A DNA stretch of 64,000 bases from positions 1,550,001 through 1,614,000 of the forward strand of contig JAJTUQ010000006.1 of NCBI GenBank assembly GCA_021399445.1. Direction: 5' to 3'. The stretch is from Xylogone sp. PMI_703 (taxonomy: Eukaryota; Ascomycota; Leotiomycetes). Position 1 is the stretch's first letter. Each line of letters begins with the position of its first letter. Both the position numbers and the translations under genes were made by a program. Shown here one piece after another: positions 46,846 through 58,095 of this stretch. The notes below the pieces were generated by a model. The model was not told the DNA's origin. It saw only the letters and a program-made list of their open reading frames with translations, and did no database searches.

Positions 46846-47738
46846 CTAGGTAATTACATCCAATTCTAGTCTCGAATGAAGCGGAGAGCCGACATTTTGA
46901 TAGCTCACTATGGCTGGTTGGACCGTATGCTCCTTGATTCCATGGGTGATTCTACTTCGTCGTATGATGATGACAATTATGATGACGGTGATGCAGATTG
47001 CAACTACGCCACCGACGCCTCCAACAATAGGGCCAATGGATTTTTTTGAGCCTCGTCCTCTACCCGCTGGTGCAGAATTTTCGGATGAGCTTATTGAAGG
47101 CAACGAAACCGGTGGTGCTGTTGTCGTTGTCACATGCGAGGGAGACGTCGTAGACGCCATGGCCGAGGCGGGAGTGACATAAACTGCTAAGTTCACCGAA
47201 TTACCATCAAGCGCCGTCGTGACATAAAGGATGTGTGACACTGACTCGCACGAGTACCACAACGTAGCGCCGGCGCCAAAAACATGCGGAACAGGATATG
47301 GTGCAGTATGGGGACTGGATATCAGATCAGCCTCGACGTTAGCGACATTAAGTAGAAGGGGGTCTCTGACCAGCACATTTCTTGTGAGCCACATCCACCG
47401 CTAGGCCAGCTTCCATAGGAATAATACTTAGTATATGGCACAATGCCGAAATCCGAGCAAAGACCAGGTTGGGAGTAACATAAGTGTCTATCGTGCAGGG
47501 AACGCCGAAGTTGCAGAACCATGACCATACTAGGTGAATCAGTAACTTTATTCTCGATGACCTTGCTTTTGGGAATATAGTCACTTCCTAGTGTTGACGG
47601 CCAAAAGCCGCAAACAATGTTCACATCGCGATCTTCAATTCTGGCAGCTGCCGTTATCGTGCTTGCAGGAGCCGCGGTAGTTATGGAATGAGTAGCCGCA
47701 AGTGATAAATGTTTGTTAAGCAAAACGTAAAACGCCAA
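46846..47738 (-). pseudogene. Frame-broken secreted/anchored Ser-Thr-rich membrane protein
   Basis: Minus strand. The 5' frame from 47738 encodes a hydrophobic start, then CGFWPSTLGSDYIPKSKV. Around 47520-47470 a different frame reads CNFGVPCTIDTYVTP, while the first frame reads CSDFGIVPYTKYYSYGSWPS and GGCGSQEMCW, which looks like the continuation. From about 47390 a third frame carries the rest: YSCESVSHILYVTTALDG, a Ser/Thr/Pro-rich stalk, a transmembrane helix (VAICITVIIIVIIIRR at about 46990-46945) and a cytosolic tail to 46846. The architecture (Cys-rich ectodomain, glycosylated-type stalk, single TM, basic stop-transfer) is that of fungal wall-sensor-like proteins. No plausible introns reconcile the frames, so I call two frameshifts; sequence errors or missed introns remain possible. 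Confidence 0.45.
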
Positions 47739-48491
47739 GACAGACTTTCATTCAAATTCTACTGTATTGTAAGAACAATTTACGATTAGGTGTATGGAGA
47801 CGGGCTGTAAATAATTATAACTTCAATAGGAATAGTCGGGAGAACCGTGCTGTGCACCATTCAATCCGTAGCCCACTAGTGCAATACTTACAGTGCTATA
47901 ACCGTACTGTAATTGCACTGCAGGAAAGCCAATCTATTAATTGTTTGCTCATTACAACAATCGGACCTTAGTTATGATATGTATGGGAACATCTGGTAGT
48001 TTTGAGGTTTATATCTTCTGAGGTTTTGGGTATTAGGGACTATTCCTTAAAGTCCAACCGTGGTTTCAATATTCATAAACAGATTATTTCTAGTGGGGTA
48101 TCAAATCTGATATAGAAACTGTATATACGGTAAAGCGATAAACCTTATGAAGCGGATAGCGATTGGCTTTCTAAAGTACAGTTCTCAAGTCAAGCAGTTC
48201 ACTTGCAAATTAGATTTCTCTCTTTTGAACCTTTCGAAAGTACTGCTGAAATCAAGGGAGATGAGCTTCGTACAATAAACGAAGTAGTGCTTACCTTTCT
48301 ATCACCGTCCAATTAGACTGCAGGAGTGATCCGGAATACGGGGCGTTATTAGTTATCAGTTGGCACTAACGTAACTGATGATAGTATTCTATAAGTATAA
48401 CTGCGAGTACTGTCTCTAAATTTCTAGATCATGCGTATCGTAGCTATATTCACATTCAGAGCTGTGAAGACTCGCTCTAATACACTACACA
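47739..48491. other. Intergenic region, nothing supported
   Basis: Upstream side of both neighbouring genes; no motif, repeat or RNA recognised. Confidence 0.3.
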
Positions 48492-49094
48492 ATGTCCGTT
48501 CTCGAAGTGTGTCAGCTTACCCTTAAAGATGGGCTCCCAATAACAGACCCCACCCTCCTCAGCAACCTTCGTGAAGTGCGATCAATCTTACAGACTAACT
48601 CTCGATTTTACCAAGATCTCTCGGAACCATCTCATTTGTATATCCTGGGTATTTGGCCAACGTTAGCCGCGCATGATGAATTTCTTGAGTCACCTAGGAA
48701 AAATGAGATTCTGGGCAAACAGCAAGATCAAACCAACTTCGGATGGATCTTGCATTTGAACTGGCCAAAGGAGGGTATATATGTGCTGCCACTTGATGCA
48801 CCAGTTCTAAGCATCGAGAGGTACTGGTTTAAGAGCGATGTAGGGGGCGAACAAGTCGGAAGTGAAAAGGGCCTTGAATTAGTAGGGTATAAGAAAGATG
48901 CTTTCCAGAAGGGAATCAAATATCGAAACGCAAGCTCATGGAGATGCCCTGAAGAAGTTACAGATCAAAATGAGTTTATGATTTTCTCGGGCTGGAACAG
49001 TGTGGAGGAGCACATGGCGTTCCTGGAAAGAGACAGGAGTGAGGGTGGCTATGAGAGGGTGAATGTCGTTCATCTTCGGAATATTGAGCAGTGA
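48492..49094 (+). CDS. Dimeric alpha/beta-barrel (ABM-like) protein
   Basis: Single exon, 200 residues. Two similar halves are visible. The first contains EVCQLTLKDGLPITDPTLLS, then LYILGIWPTLAAHDEFLESP; the second contains ELVGYKKDAFQKGI, then FMIFSGWNSVEEHMAFLERD. The pattern of a strand, a helix and then 'W/H-x-x-F-x-x-S/D' after a SWxxxEEH-type turn is typical of antibiotic-biosynthesis-monooxygenase (ABM) and related dimeric ferredoxin-like barrels, here in tandem. Members oxidise or cyclise small aromatic molecules without cofactors, but many fungal ones are uncharacterised. No biosynthetic cluster is adjacent. Start at ATG 48492 follows a C/A-rich leader. Fold call is by pattern; no function is claimed. 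Confidence 0.65.
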   Translation: MSVLEVCQLTLKDGLPITDPTLLSNLREVRSILQTNSRFYQDLSEPSHLYILGIWPTLAAHDEFLESPRKNEILGKQQDQTNFGWILHLNWPKEGIYVLPLDAPVLSIERYWFKSDVGGEQVGSEKGLELVGYKKDAFQKGIKYRNASSWRCPEEVTDQNEFMIFSGWNSVEEHMAFLERDRSEGGYERVNVVHLRNIEQ

Positions 49095-50537
49095 TGTAAT
49101 CTTACGGCTGAGCTGAAGAAATGTTACACAAAACAGGACCGACATTGCTTCTTAGAATCACAATGACATCCCTTGCGGGATACTGTGTAATTCTTGGAAA
49201 TTACACCTGGAATCATATCTCTCGTGGTCTGGGGGAGCGGCTCAGGCTATCTTTTACCGTCGCTAGGAACGTGCAACCCTAAAACTGGCAAAAATTATTG
49301 ACAATCCTCCAGACTTGCTTGATTATCCCAAACAATCATGACTGCGATTCCGTATTGTACTGTTGATCGTAATTGCTTTTTGTATTTCGTGATCGGTAGT
49401 GACGTTAATGTCTAAGCTCAATTGCTACCATGACGTTATAACGAGAAACACTTTCTGCCCCTTGTTCCTGCGTATTGTAACCCAACTAATATTATGAGCG
49501 ACTAAATCAGGTTTATCCTTCTCGAAAATCCTCCGTTCCAAGGCAGAATGGATCTGCTGTCTCCACAAACGGCATCCAAATCCCCGATTGGATTCCCCTT
49601 AATATCGAACTGAGAATCACGCTATCTATTTCCTTCATAAGCCTGAAGTTTCTGCAGCAAGAGTGCTACTTGGGATTTTGGCACATTTCGTAACTATGAT
49701 TAAATTGTATCACTTTATTAATAATTATGTTATAGCAAAAATATGTTTAGTAGTATATTGGTGACCGATTACAGTTTATAAAGCAAAAGTAACTACACGA
49801 AGACCAGTAATCGATACCCATCATAAATATGTTTATGTTAAGTCCCCCAAGAAGATACTCATTCCAAAGCTCAAATAGATACTTCCATGATAGAAGCATG
49901 TCGCTAGCAGCTAAACTGTGATAAAGTGTGATGTCATCGTGTGATATTGTGATAAGATTTCATAGATATTCTCGACACCGGATTCGTAACCTGAATGACT
50001 TGAAAGATAGGCATTTCGAAGTCACATCCGAGTATGATAAGCAATTGCGAGGTTGGATATTGCAGCTGATAGCGGCAAGTCGGCAGGGAGTTCAAAACCA
50101 CGGACCAATTTCCGTAGAGGCTGATGTAATAAAGGACCACTTCCCTAGAACATAAGAGAGAATGTGATGCAATCGGTCCCAGGATCTTAAGATAATGGAG
50201 AGCTAGAATTCATCGAATGATTCGTCGCTCCCGTCCTCCAGTGGAGAAGGTGGAGAGGGGTCGCAGTCAATGGGTTTCGGGTCGATTCCAAACATGATGA
50301 TGATGCGAGGTGAGGCCGATTTTCGTCACATTCCCCAAGAGCAGCAAAACGGTAATGAGATGCTTCTCCCTTCGATCCACGGTGGGACTTGCGTTGCTTT
50401 ATGCTTTGTTTTGGAGAAACACCGGCTTTTCTCCTGCTTAACTCGGTTGCGTCAACGTGATGTAAAGATCATCATCCAATCGAACATGAGCGAATATCAG
50501 GTGAGACGGACGGGGTACAACAGGGGACACAGATGGT
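49095..50537. other. Intergenic region, upstream of the Con-10 gene
   Basis: No coding content is supported; small open frames at 49928-50155 and 50270-50548 lack motifs. A GGGTCGATTCC word at about 50279 resembles a tRNA B box but no cloverleaf fits. The right end should hold the stress-responsive promoter of the Con-10 gene. Confidence 0.35.
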
Positions 50538-50546
50538 TATATAAGT
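50538..50546 (+). promoter_or_regulatory. TATA-like box of the Con-10 gene
   Basis: TTATATAAG lies about 100 bp before the Con-10 start codon, a plausible distance for a TATA box with a C/A-rich 5' UTR in between. Confidence 0.45.
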
Positions 50547-50648
50547 GACCCTTTGAGCTACAGAAAGAACCCCATCTCATCAAGCAAACCACAAATCCAA
50601 AGCATATACACTGTTTTAAACAACCTAGAAACCACACCAATAATCAGA

Positions 50649-50959
50649 ATGTCTTCTCAAAGCAACAACCCCGGCAACTTCGCCAACCGATCTCACGAGG
50701 AGGTCCAGAACATTGCTCGCAAGGGCGGCCAGTCAAGTCACTCGGGAGGATTCGCCAGTATGGATCCCGACAAGCAGGTGAGTTACTTGTACTTTGTGCA
50801 TCTACTAAGTAGAACCAATTTGAACAGCAACTAACATTTATCCCTTAGCATCAAATCGCCTCTAAGGGAGGTCAACACTCTGGCGGACAATTCGAGAAGG
50901 GCAGCGAGAGGGCAAAAGAAGCAGGTCATAAGGGTGGAGAGGCGCGTTGGAATGAGTAA
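50649..50959 (+). CDS. Con-10 family conidiation/stress protein (KGG repeats)
   Basis: Exons 50649-50777 and 50849-50959, with a 71-nt intron (GTGAGT donor, CCCTTAG acceptor) in phase 0; 79 residues. The protein is hydrophilic and Gly/Ser/Gln-rich with the family's repeated KGG motif: ARKGGQSSHSGGF, then ASKGGQHSGGQFEKGSE, then AGHKGGEARWNE at the very end. This matches Neurospora con-10 and bacterial YciG-like proteins, which accumulate in conidia and under desiccation, light or osmotic stress and are thought to protect cell structures. Expected location is the cytoplasm. It lies immediately upstream of a degenerate tandem repeat. Confidence 0.9.
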
Positions 50960-51144
50960 CCAACTTTACTCGTAAAAGGCTGTTAAATTGTAAAACATAG
51001 AGATCTGTACCAATATAAAATTCAGATTTTATCTAAGACACCTGCGTTTTCTTTGAGCCTGTGACCATTTAATCTCTTTCAACAGATTGCTCATATTGCC
51101 ATATTTCTGGCAGTTAGTTCCATCTTAGACATGAGTTGGCTACG

Positions 51145-51800
51145 GTACCCTTTTTCGATGCATATCTTAGAGCAGCAAATCTTCACTAAATATCTCGGCG
51201 CATCACTCTCAGGTTTCAAAATCTTCGTTGCATGTCTACATAAAAGAAATCATCACTATAACGCTCGGTGCTGTATTATTAGAGAGGCATTTTTTCGATG
51301 CGTATCTGTGAAACAGAGATCTTCACTAAAAGTCACGGCATCATAAAGCACCTCTTAGAATACAGATGTGGTGCAGTTGTTGCGTATCATGATAAAGAGC
51401 CTTATCACTATATTGCTCGGCGTTGTATAGTGAAGATAAGTACATCTCTACTTTCGTTGCGTATCATGATAAATGAAATCGTCACTATATTTCTCGGCGT
51501 CATTGCCGGATGGCTATGTGTTAGGTCTTTGTTGCGTCTCTTCACAAACAAACTCATCACTATAAGGCTCGGCGTATATGGTGAAAGAGTATAAAGAAAA
51601 TGCACTCTTTTCGTTGCGCATCTCGATGGATGGTCTCGTTCTATACTTCTTGGCATATTATACCTTTCTTGTGATCTCCTAGTTTCGTTGCAAGCCAGAG
51701 TTCTTAGTCTTTTCTTGAATCTCGGCACCTTTTGTGTATTTTTCTATGTATCTGTTTGCTGCGCATCTGTCTTTCAAGAATCTTCACTAAACTGCTCGGC
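51145..51800 (+). repeat. Degenerate tandem repeat, about nine units of ~75 bp
   Basis: The words CGTTGCGTATC (or variants) and TCACTATA..GCTCGGCG alternate regularly. The first word recurs with its G/T core ending near 51160, 51230, 51300, 51382, 51459, 51534, 51616, 51690 and 51761, giving spacings of 70-82 bp. The second occurs in most units about 30-40 bp after the first (for example TCACTAAATATCTCGGCG, TCACTATAACGCTCGGTG, TCACTATATTGCTCGGCG, TCACTATAAGGCTCGGCG). Units differ at many positions. Open frames across it are by-products. Unit function, if any, is unknown. Confidence 0.75.
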
Positions 51801-52114
51801 ATTGTAGTTACCACTGCGGAAGAGGGCAGAGTGAGTACACAGCTTTCTGCTAGACTGTTTAAGCCAGCTGACAGGGTCTGAAAGGCCTTTGTTGAGGGCT
51901 AGAAGAAACTCCTGGCAAATATTTTGCGAAAATGATCATGATGATTTCATGATTGGTATATGCACAACGCCATGCAATTCTCATCCACGACTCCGATCCC
52001 ATACGCTCTTTCAATATACGTATCATGCCAAACGCCCGACAAATTTCAGCCGAGTCATATACATCCTGCTAGTCCATACATCGTTATTTCATAACCTCAA
52101 AAAGAGCCCAACAC

Positions 52115-52765
52115 TTATTGCGCAGCAATGCCAATGCTCTTCCGCAACTGTCTTTGCCGTTGTTGACTTTGTAGTGACAATCTCTCCACGGAATACTCTA
52201 GCCGCTCCTTCTTCTGCCTCAATGCCTTCAATTTCAGTGCCTTTTCCGCTTGTTGTCCGCCTCCACGCACTGGTGTCGTCTTTACCAACCGCTCTATACT
52301 CCTCTGCTTCTTCAGCGACTGACTCTTTTCTCCACTTTGGCTCAATCTTCCCTCAAGTAATTCACTTCGGGCGATCATCGCACCCTGTCGCCGCTCTAGC
52401 TTTGCAAGGTATGTCTCTACTCGCTCAAGTAAGGTTTCGATTGCCGGCTCGAGTTCTGATTTCAAGCTTGCTTGAGCGGCTACAAGGGAGGATTGTGGAG
52501 TGAGTTCGAAGTGCTATGACATAGTAAATCACGTTAGTAAATAAATCATTGGAGGTCTACTTTGTAGCACTGCAAAGATAAAGTACGCTGCTTCGCGTAT
52601 TGGGAGAGGTATACTCACTCGTGTTGCGGTTAATACTTTTTTTAGACGAGGGAAGTCTGAGATTCCTGCATCAAGTATATTGATTGAAGAGTCAAGTAAT
52701 GTCAAAGAGGAGCGCAAGGAGGTCACGGACGCCGCCAAGGACGCGCTGGCTGATACGTTTGCCAT
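52115..52765 (-). CDS. SPC19: DASH complex subunit Spc19
   Basis: Exon 1 52765-52619 and exon 2 52513-52115, with a 105-nt GT-AG intron in phase 0 (GTGAGT, ATAG); 181 residues. The N-terminal helix region (ASLAASVTSLRSSLTLLDSS, then INILDAGISDFPRLKKVLTATRHFELTP) is the signature of Spc19, followed by a long coiled coil (EPAIETLLERVETYLAKLERR, then KALKLKALRQKKERLEYSVER). Spc19 is one of ten subunits of the DASH/Dam1 ring that couples kinetochores to microtubules in the nucleus during mitosis. Length is typical. The Met at 52765 is chosen over an upstream in-frame TTG. Head-to-head with IPI3 across 477 bp. Confidence 0.9.
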
Positions 52766-53242
52766 TTTGTACGGCAACTTGTGTTGCGATTGGAGTCTTG
52801 AAGTTGTTGATGTGACGCGATTCGGTTTAGGCTGTCGCGGGGTGCATATTTCGTGCCTGAAATGCGAGGCTCTAAACAGAGAGTATCAAAGCATGTTTGC
52901 TACGTTTGCCTCAGAAACCTCATGATTTGTGAAATTTCAACGCTCTTTTAAGCTCGCAAATTTCTACGAATCAGCAGCTCACCAGAAAAGAAGGTCAATT
53001 GAATGTGTTATACTGTATTACTGCCTTCAGATAAATTCAATGATGTGCGCTTATACTACGATTTAATCGCTTTCTTTTCTTGAAAGTGTTTGCGAGACTT
53101 GACCTCTGAAGTTTCAGGTTTAAGCTCCTAGTGATAGAAGTCGAACTTCTATAACAGGGAGACTTATGGGAGGAGCTATTCTCGTTTAACTTTTTAAAAG
53201 AAAACTTATTATAATTTACTGCTTCTTAAAGTAGTTGGAATT
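52766..53242. promoter_or_regulatory. Divergent promoter region of SPC19 and IPI3
   Basis: The 477-bp gap separates the two start codons and should carry both promoters. No specific element is recognised; a short open frame overlapping SPC19 antisense is a shadow. Confidence 0.35.
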
Positions 53243-54617
53243 ATGTTGACAGAGTCCTTTATTACTTCTATCCGAGCCCAGCCAAAAGCTCCTAATACCG
53301 CGATTGCAAAGGATGTAGGAATTCACGTCCAAACCTTACACCCAGCACATGCTGTCAAATCGACGCTTAAGAAGAGCTCAACGGGGGTGAACTCCTTAGC
53401 AGCAAGTCAAACTCATATCTTTGCTGCTCAAGCGGATAAGGCGGTAATACACGTCTATACACGTGAGGATGGGAAGCAGGAAACGTTAGTATCATTTCCT
53501 GAAAAGATACGGAGCTTGGCCTTAATTGGAGATGGTATTGTCGTAGTCGGCACGATTGAAGGAAGAATTATGCTATGGGAGGTTAGTTGCGTGTTTTATC
53601 TGAACTCGAATGCTCAGCTGATACCTAGCCTAGGTAGCTACGGGAAGACATGTGTCTACACCTGCAGCACATCTTCAAGAAGTATCCTGTATTACTGGCG
53701 ACTTATCTAATATCATCACCGGTTCAGAAGACTCTAATATTCACGTCTGGTCAACACCTAAATTACTATCGTTGTCTAATAAGGAGGCACATCAACCTGT
53801 TAGAACTTTGCAGAATCATCGTGCTCCCATAACCTCTTTAGTTACGGGGCATAGCTCGAGTACGACTAATATATGCGTCTCTGTCAGCAAAGATAATAGC
53901 TGTATCGTGTGGAACTATCAATCCGGTGATCTTTTGAGGACATTTCTTCTCCCGTCTACACCCTTATGCGTTACTCTCGATCCGTGTGACCGAGCTGCAT
54001 ATGTAGGCTTCCAAGATGGATCAATCCAAATGATCGATTTCGTCTCTTCCACTTCTGGACTCAATCCTCTATTTGACCCGAGCCTGCAATCTGCGCCCAC
54101 TCAGACCACCCTTCCACCATGGACTGCGACTTCTGAGGTTGGAGATACACATTGCTTAGGGCTGAGTTATGACGGAACAGCATTGCTCTCCGGGCATGCT
54201 TCGGGGAAAGTTCTGCAATGGGATGTTGGACGGCGTGCCTTTTCCTCAGAGCTTGTTGATCTTAACGCACCAGTAACCAATCTAATTATGCTCTCTCCAT
54301 TTCCTGAGAAAAGGGCGACAAAAGTGGTATCAGTTGTTAAGCCAGATTTGAGAGACGGGAACTACACGATGAGGGCTCAGTTGGTTGGCAACATTGGAAT
54401 ATCTCCAAATTCTGCTACTGCTGGGTTCGGCTTCCCCCAAGGAAGACTTGAAGATATGATTGAGCGATTTTATGCTCCCACGGCCGCAACATCTTCAAAC
54501 GAAGATGATAAAAAGCAAGCTGAAATTGATGAACTGTGGAAAGTGATACGAGAACAGCAAGCACTCCAAAAGAAGACGCTGCAGAAGTATAACGAGCTTA
54601 AGGCTAACCGTACTTGA
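53243..54617 (+). CDS. IPI3: Pre-rRNA-processing WD40 protein IPI3
   Basis: Exons 53243-53581 and 53634-54617, with a 52-nt GT-AG intron in phase 0; 440 residues. WD40 blades can be followed: GRIMLWEVATGRHV, IITGSEDSNIHVWST, ICVSVSKDNSCIVWNYQSGDL, AAYVGFQDGSIQMIDF and LLSGHASGKVLQWDV. A C-terminal coiled-coil tail (AEIDELWKVIREQQALQKKTL) follows and is characteristic of Ipi3/WDR18. Ipi3 forms the Rix1-Ipi1-Ipi3 complex that acts with Rea1 in ITS2 processing and maturation of pre-60S ribosomes in the nucleus; it also takes part in replication licensing in yeast. Essential housekeeping gene; length and order of features fit. Confidence 0.9.
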
Positions 54618-56427
54618 GTATATATATGAAGACTGTTCGGACGATGATCTAGTCTCTCGTCCTGATATGGGACTCTGCTTCTGTGGTAGTCGCCCAAGAC
54701 GGGGTCAGATGACAAATTGGTATCTTCCAGGATACTTGAAACAGACGTGCCAACTGAAGTATTTTGCCAAGTTGGCTGGTGGATGAGAGTCTCTGGGGTC
54801 ATCTGCGTATTTATATGAAAGAGAATGACTGTCAGAGCTGCATTTCAGGCTCTGGGTGCAACAAGCGAGCACAGAGAACACCGTATATAGAAATATAATC
54901 TTGGTGCTTATGATGAAGATTGATACTGGTCATTGTAGACATTTTGTGATAGGAGTCAATTGGGGACTTAGAAAGGCTTCAATGCAAAGCTAACCAGCAA
55001 AATCAGGGCGTTGACTACAACCCTTCGCGATGACCTAGGGACAGGTTAATATTAGATCTAAAAGCGTATGCAAAGATACTGGAATGTTATTGTTATTGTT
55101 GGATAATCTTCAAAGATAATCCCCTTGGTATCTCTTCCCAAACACGCAACCCACTCGCGGGTATATGACTTCTATATCTTGAGAGAGGCATTAAATTTTA
55201 TTTCATGGCTGAATCAACGTATTCGGGATCATTAATCATCAGGATTGATTTATAGGTTACTACACTCCACTCACTATATAAAGTATACAGTTTCCTAGTA
55301 GATAACGCTTCGTGCTCAATTCAATTGAGTACTCTTAAGTTATCAATACGGCGCTATCAGCCGCACCTCTTGTTGTGCTACAGCTTTTCGAGATGCATAA
55401 CTACAGAACCAAAGTCTTTCCATATCAGTAACAAACCAGATGAGGCGAGGTGACCTCGAGACTCCCGCAGTCGACCCTTCTAAATGGCTATGAAGAGTGA
55501 TTTACATATTCCATATGTAGATCTACTGATATTCTGCTTCGTAGTCTTGAAACATGGTGTCAATGTTATGTAAAAAATTTTATCTTTGGGTGATAATGTG
55601 ATATATTGGTTTTGTTCTGTCCTGTCCTTCGAGTAACGAGCTTGGTGCGTCGTGGCTGAATTTGTAAGCTGCTTAGTGATTCTCAACTCATACATGCAAG
55701 TTCGATGCTTCAGCCAATTTAATACGCCGCATTCGAGTCTCTTGCATAGACGAGCATAGGGCTGAGGTCGTACAAAGCATTTTACCTTTTCCAAGAATTG
55801 TCCGCTGCAGTGTGATCTATCATTTTACATGCAGACAAAAGTCCATGGATCTATCCTTGTGACTGTTTCAAACAGCTGTACCACCTATCCTCGAAAAGCG
55901 GTTAACAGGGACCTATCCCCACTGCAGATAGTAGAAATGTTGCGCAAACCATGGTTATGATAATGTAGACGTCGGATATAACCACGGATAGGGGCTGCAG
56001 GACAGGATTTTCAGCCCCTATTTTCCTCGTATGTATAGCTGGAATGAGGGGTATCAGTTTTGCTCATCGCGAATGGAGTCTCTTTACTCGGTCAAAGTAC
56101 GAGTGAAGCCATCTTACAAATATTCCGCCTCCGCATACAGGGCTTGATATCCGATATTTTCTACATGCCGAGAGAACATCGGTTTCACCTTACCAATAAC
56201 CCTTTTAAGAGTCTCAGTATGTCGTACCAACGATCTACAAGCTTGACTATTGGAGTGAATACGAAATAACTTAAAGAGCACCTTTGTGTACATATTCTGA
56301 CGGCAGTCCTTTTATTCTGTCCAAGTCCAAGCACCCGAGACCCATTGCCAGAAGCACGAATACTTAAGACTTATCTTCGTTTGTTGACGGCGTACAGCAG
56401 TCGCTGTAATCATCTTGTTACCCTAAA
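54618..56427. other. Intergenic region with an LTR remnant
   Basis: Except for the LTR fragment near 55288-55385, no gene or RNA is recognised. The open frame on the minus strand at 55480-55794 shows no motif. Confidence 0.35.
55288..55385 (+). repeat. LTR remnant, copy C
   Basis: TATATAAAGTATACAGTTTCC, followed by GCTTCGTGCTCAATTCAATTG, matches the TATA-to-leader part of LTR copies B (near 14835) and A (minus strand near 13090). It continues to TTGTTGTGCTACA at about 55370-55382, a plausible LTR end. No internal retroelement sequence adjoins it. Confidence 0.5.
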
Positions 56428-56597
56428 ATGACTTCCCGAATCATAGATATTGTTCCTGATATAGTTTCGTGAGGCTGCTATTCGAGGCGGAGGTACGACC
56501 GAGCCGAGCCCCTTATTTACCACACCTGGATACTACTTGAAAGGAAGCTGACGAGACTGCAGTTGTCAACTGTGCTGTAGATATATCACAGGACACG

Positions 56598-58095
56598 GTG
56601 ACGTATGGATCCGTTCCGAACGATTTGAAGAGAGCATTTGCAGCTGGAGATATTCCCACCGTGGACAAGTATACAGAAAAGCGCTTGCTGGATATAGATC
56701 CGATCTATAAGAACATAGGGCAGCGCGCTGAGGAGGCGTTCTCCTCAGTGTACAACGAGTCAGATAAACGTGAATATCAACTTTCGATCGCTGGGGATCC
56801 GAGCAACCCAGTAGGTTACATGTGGTGCTATTGCCCAGATGTTACCGTCAGCCATGGTGACAGTGGGTCAATAGTGCAGTCCTGTGCTCAGATTGGGATT
56901 TATTCTGTTAACACTCAATGGCTGGCAATTTCTACCAAAATATGGGATGACGATTGGCGGGCTGTTACTGAAGATGCGCTTTCCTTGATCCTTTCGGGCT
57001 TTATTGGGAGGTTTATGTTTAACAGATTGCAGAATATGGTGATTGGAACAGCGGCTGAAGCAGCAGGTGCTGCGACTGGAGAAGCCTTGGTAGCAGCTGG
57101 TGTCATTAGCGGCGGCTTCTGGGACAGCGTTGCGTCTCTTGCTACAGGATTTACTGTCGCCGTTTCCGTGGGAGCTGTGACTTGGTTTCTGGTTAATTTT
57201 ATTGCAGATTTTGTCAAAAGAGACTATTGGGTTGGGATAAATGTGTATAATTGGGATAAAAACAACACATATGTTGTAGATGACTTCTACGGAGACAATG
57301 CTGTCTTCAATGGAGGTGGCAGCTTCGCGAAGACAAAAATACCGTCACCGTCCGGTGAGTCGTGTTAACTCCCCCGAGGGAGTCTGCCTCTTCGAAACCT
57401 TGTCACTAATGTATCAACAGAAGCGATAAAACCTCCGAGTGGCATTCCTATACCTACTGAAGAAAACATCTATCAATATGCGGAATTCATACTGCAAAAT
57501 GGTGGGTCGCTACAATCTGTTCCCGAGTTTTCAGACTGGCTGCGGGCAGAGATTAAGACTGACTTCGCGATGGAATATAGATGGAAAGCCGTTTGAGGGG
57601 CTAGGGGCCGCATTTCGAGTCCGCTCCGCAGATCAAAAAACTGGTAGGTGGTAGCGCGCAATCCATTCTTCAAGGCATACTGGACTAACTTTCTTCCCAG
57701 GCTTTGAGCTAAAGTATCTATGTCCCCGTTCCGGAGATAATAGACTGGGTCTCACTCGTGGTGCGTCTTCTTCAGCAAAAGAATATTACGGGGAGAGCAG
57801 TTCCTGGGCTCCAGAAGGTTGCAATAAGATGGAGACTACTATTCCTATTAGCAAGGTGATGGTCTTGTGTATTGCAACAGCACTTAGTGGGCGGGCTGAT
57901 CGTTTCTATCGATTTGATATTCATATCGGCATGTCGTCCGACTCGGGCTTTCATCATGGAGCAGAAGGATCAACGGTCGAGATGCCAATACGCCCAGAAC
58001 CGGAACTGCCCAAGAAGCTGCAGATGGGTGACCGGATTAGCATGCCAAATGGCGGTTATGTTGAAGTTATTCGGCAAGATATACACTCATGGTAG
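56598..58095 (+). pseudogene. Unknown protein with Gly/Ala-rich membrane-insertion-like region, probably frameshifted
   Basis: Coding-like sequence in three blocks: to 57354 (252 codons from a GTG at 56598; the real start, perhaps in an upstream exon, is unresolved), 57421-57643 and 57701-58095, with GT-AG introns at 57355-57420 and 57644-57700. Block 1 contains DIPTVDKYTEKRLLDIDPIY and a Cys/Trp-rich patch (MWCYCPDVTVSHGDSG). It then has a long Ala/Gly-rich hydrophobic stretch at about residues 155-210, like a glycine-zipper hairpin. Block 2 begins SEAIKPPSGIPIPTEENIYQ and ends in TGA (57594-57596), while its second half reads on in the next frame (GKPFEGLGAAFRVRSADQKTG) into block 3. This suggests a one-base frameshift. 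A different acceptor (after 57439) would avoid it but gives a less protein-like sequence. Family not recognised. Confidence 0.45.

Noticed and set aside
50277..50290. B-box-like GGGTCGATTCC
   Set aside because: No A box within 30-60 bp upstream and no stem pairing.
51408..51728. 106-codon minus frame across the tandem repeat
   Set aside because: Runs through non-coding repeat units; residues repeat only because the DNA does.
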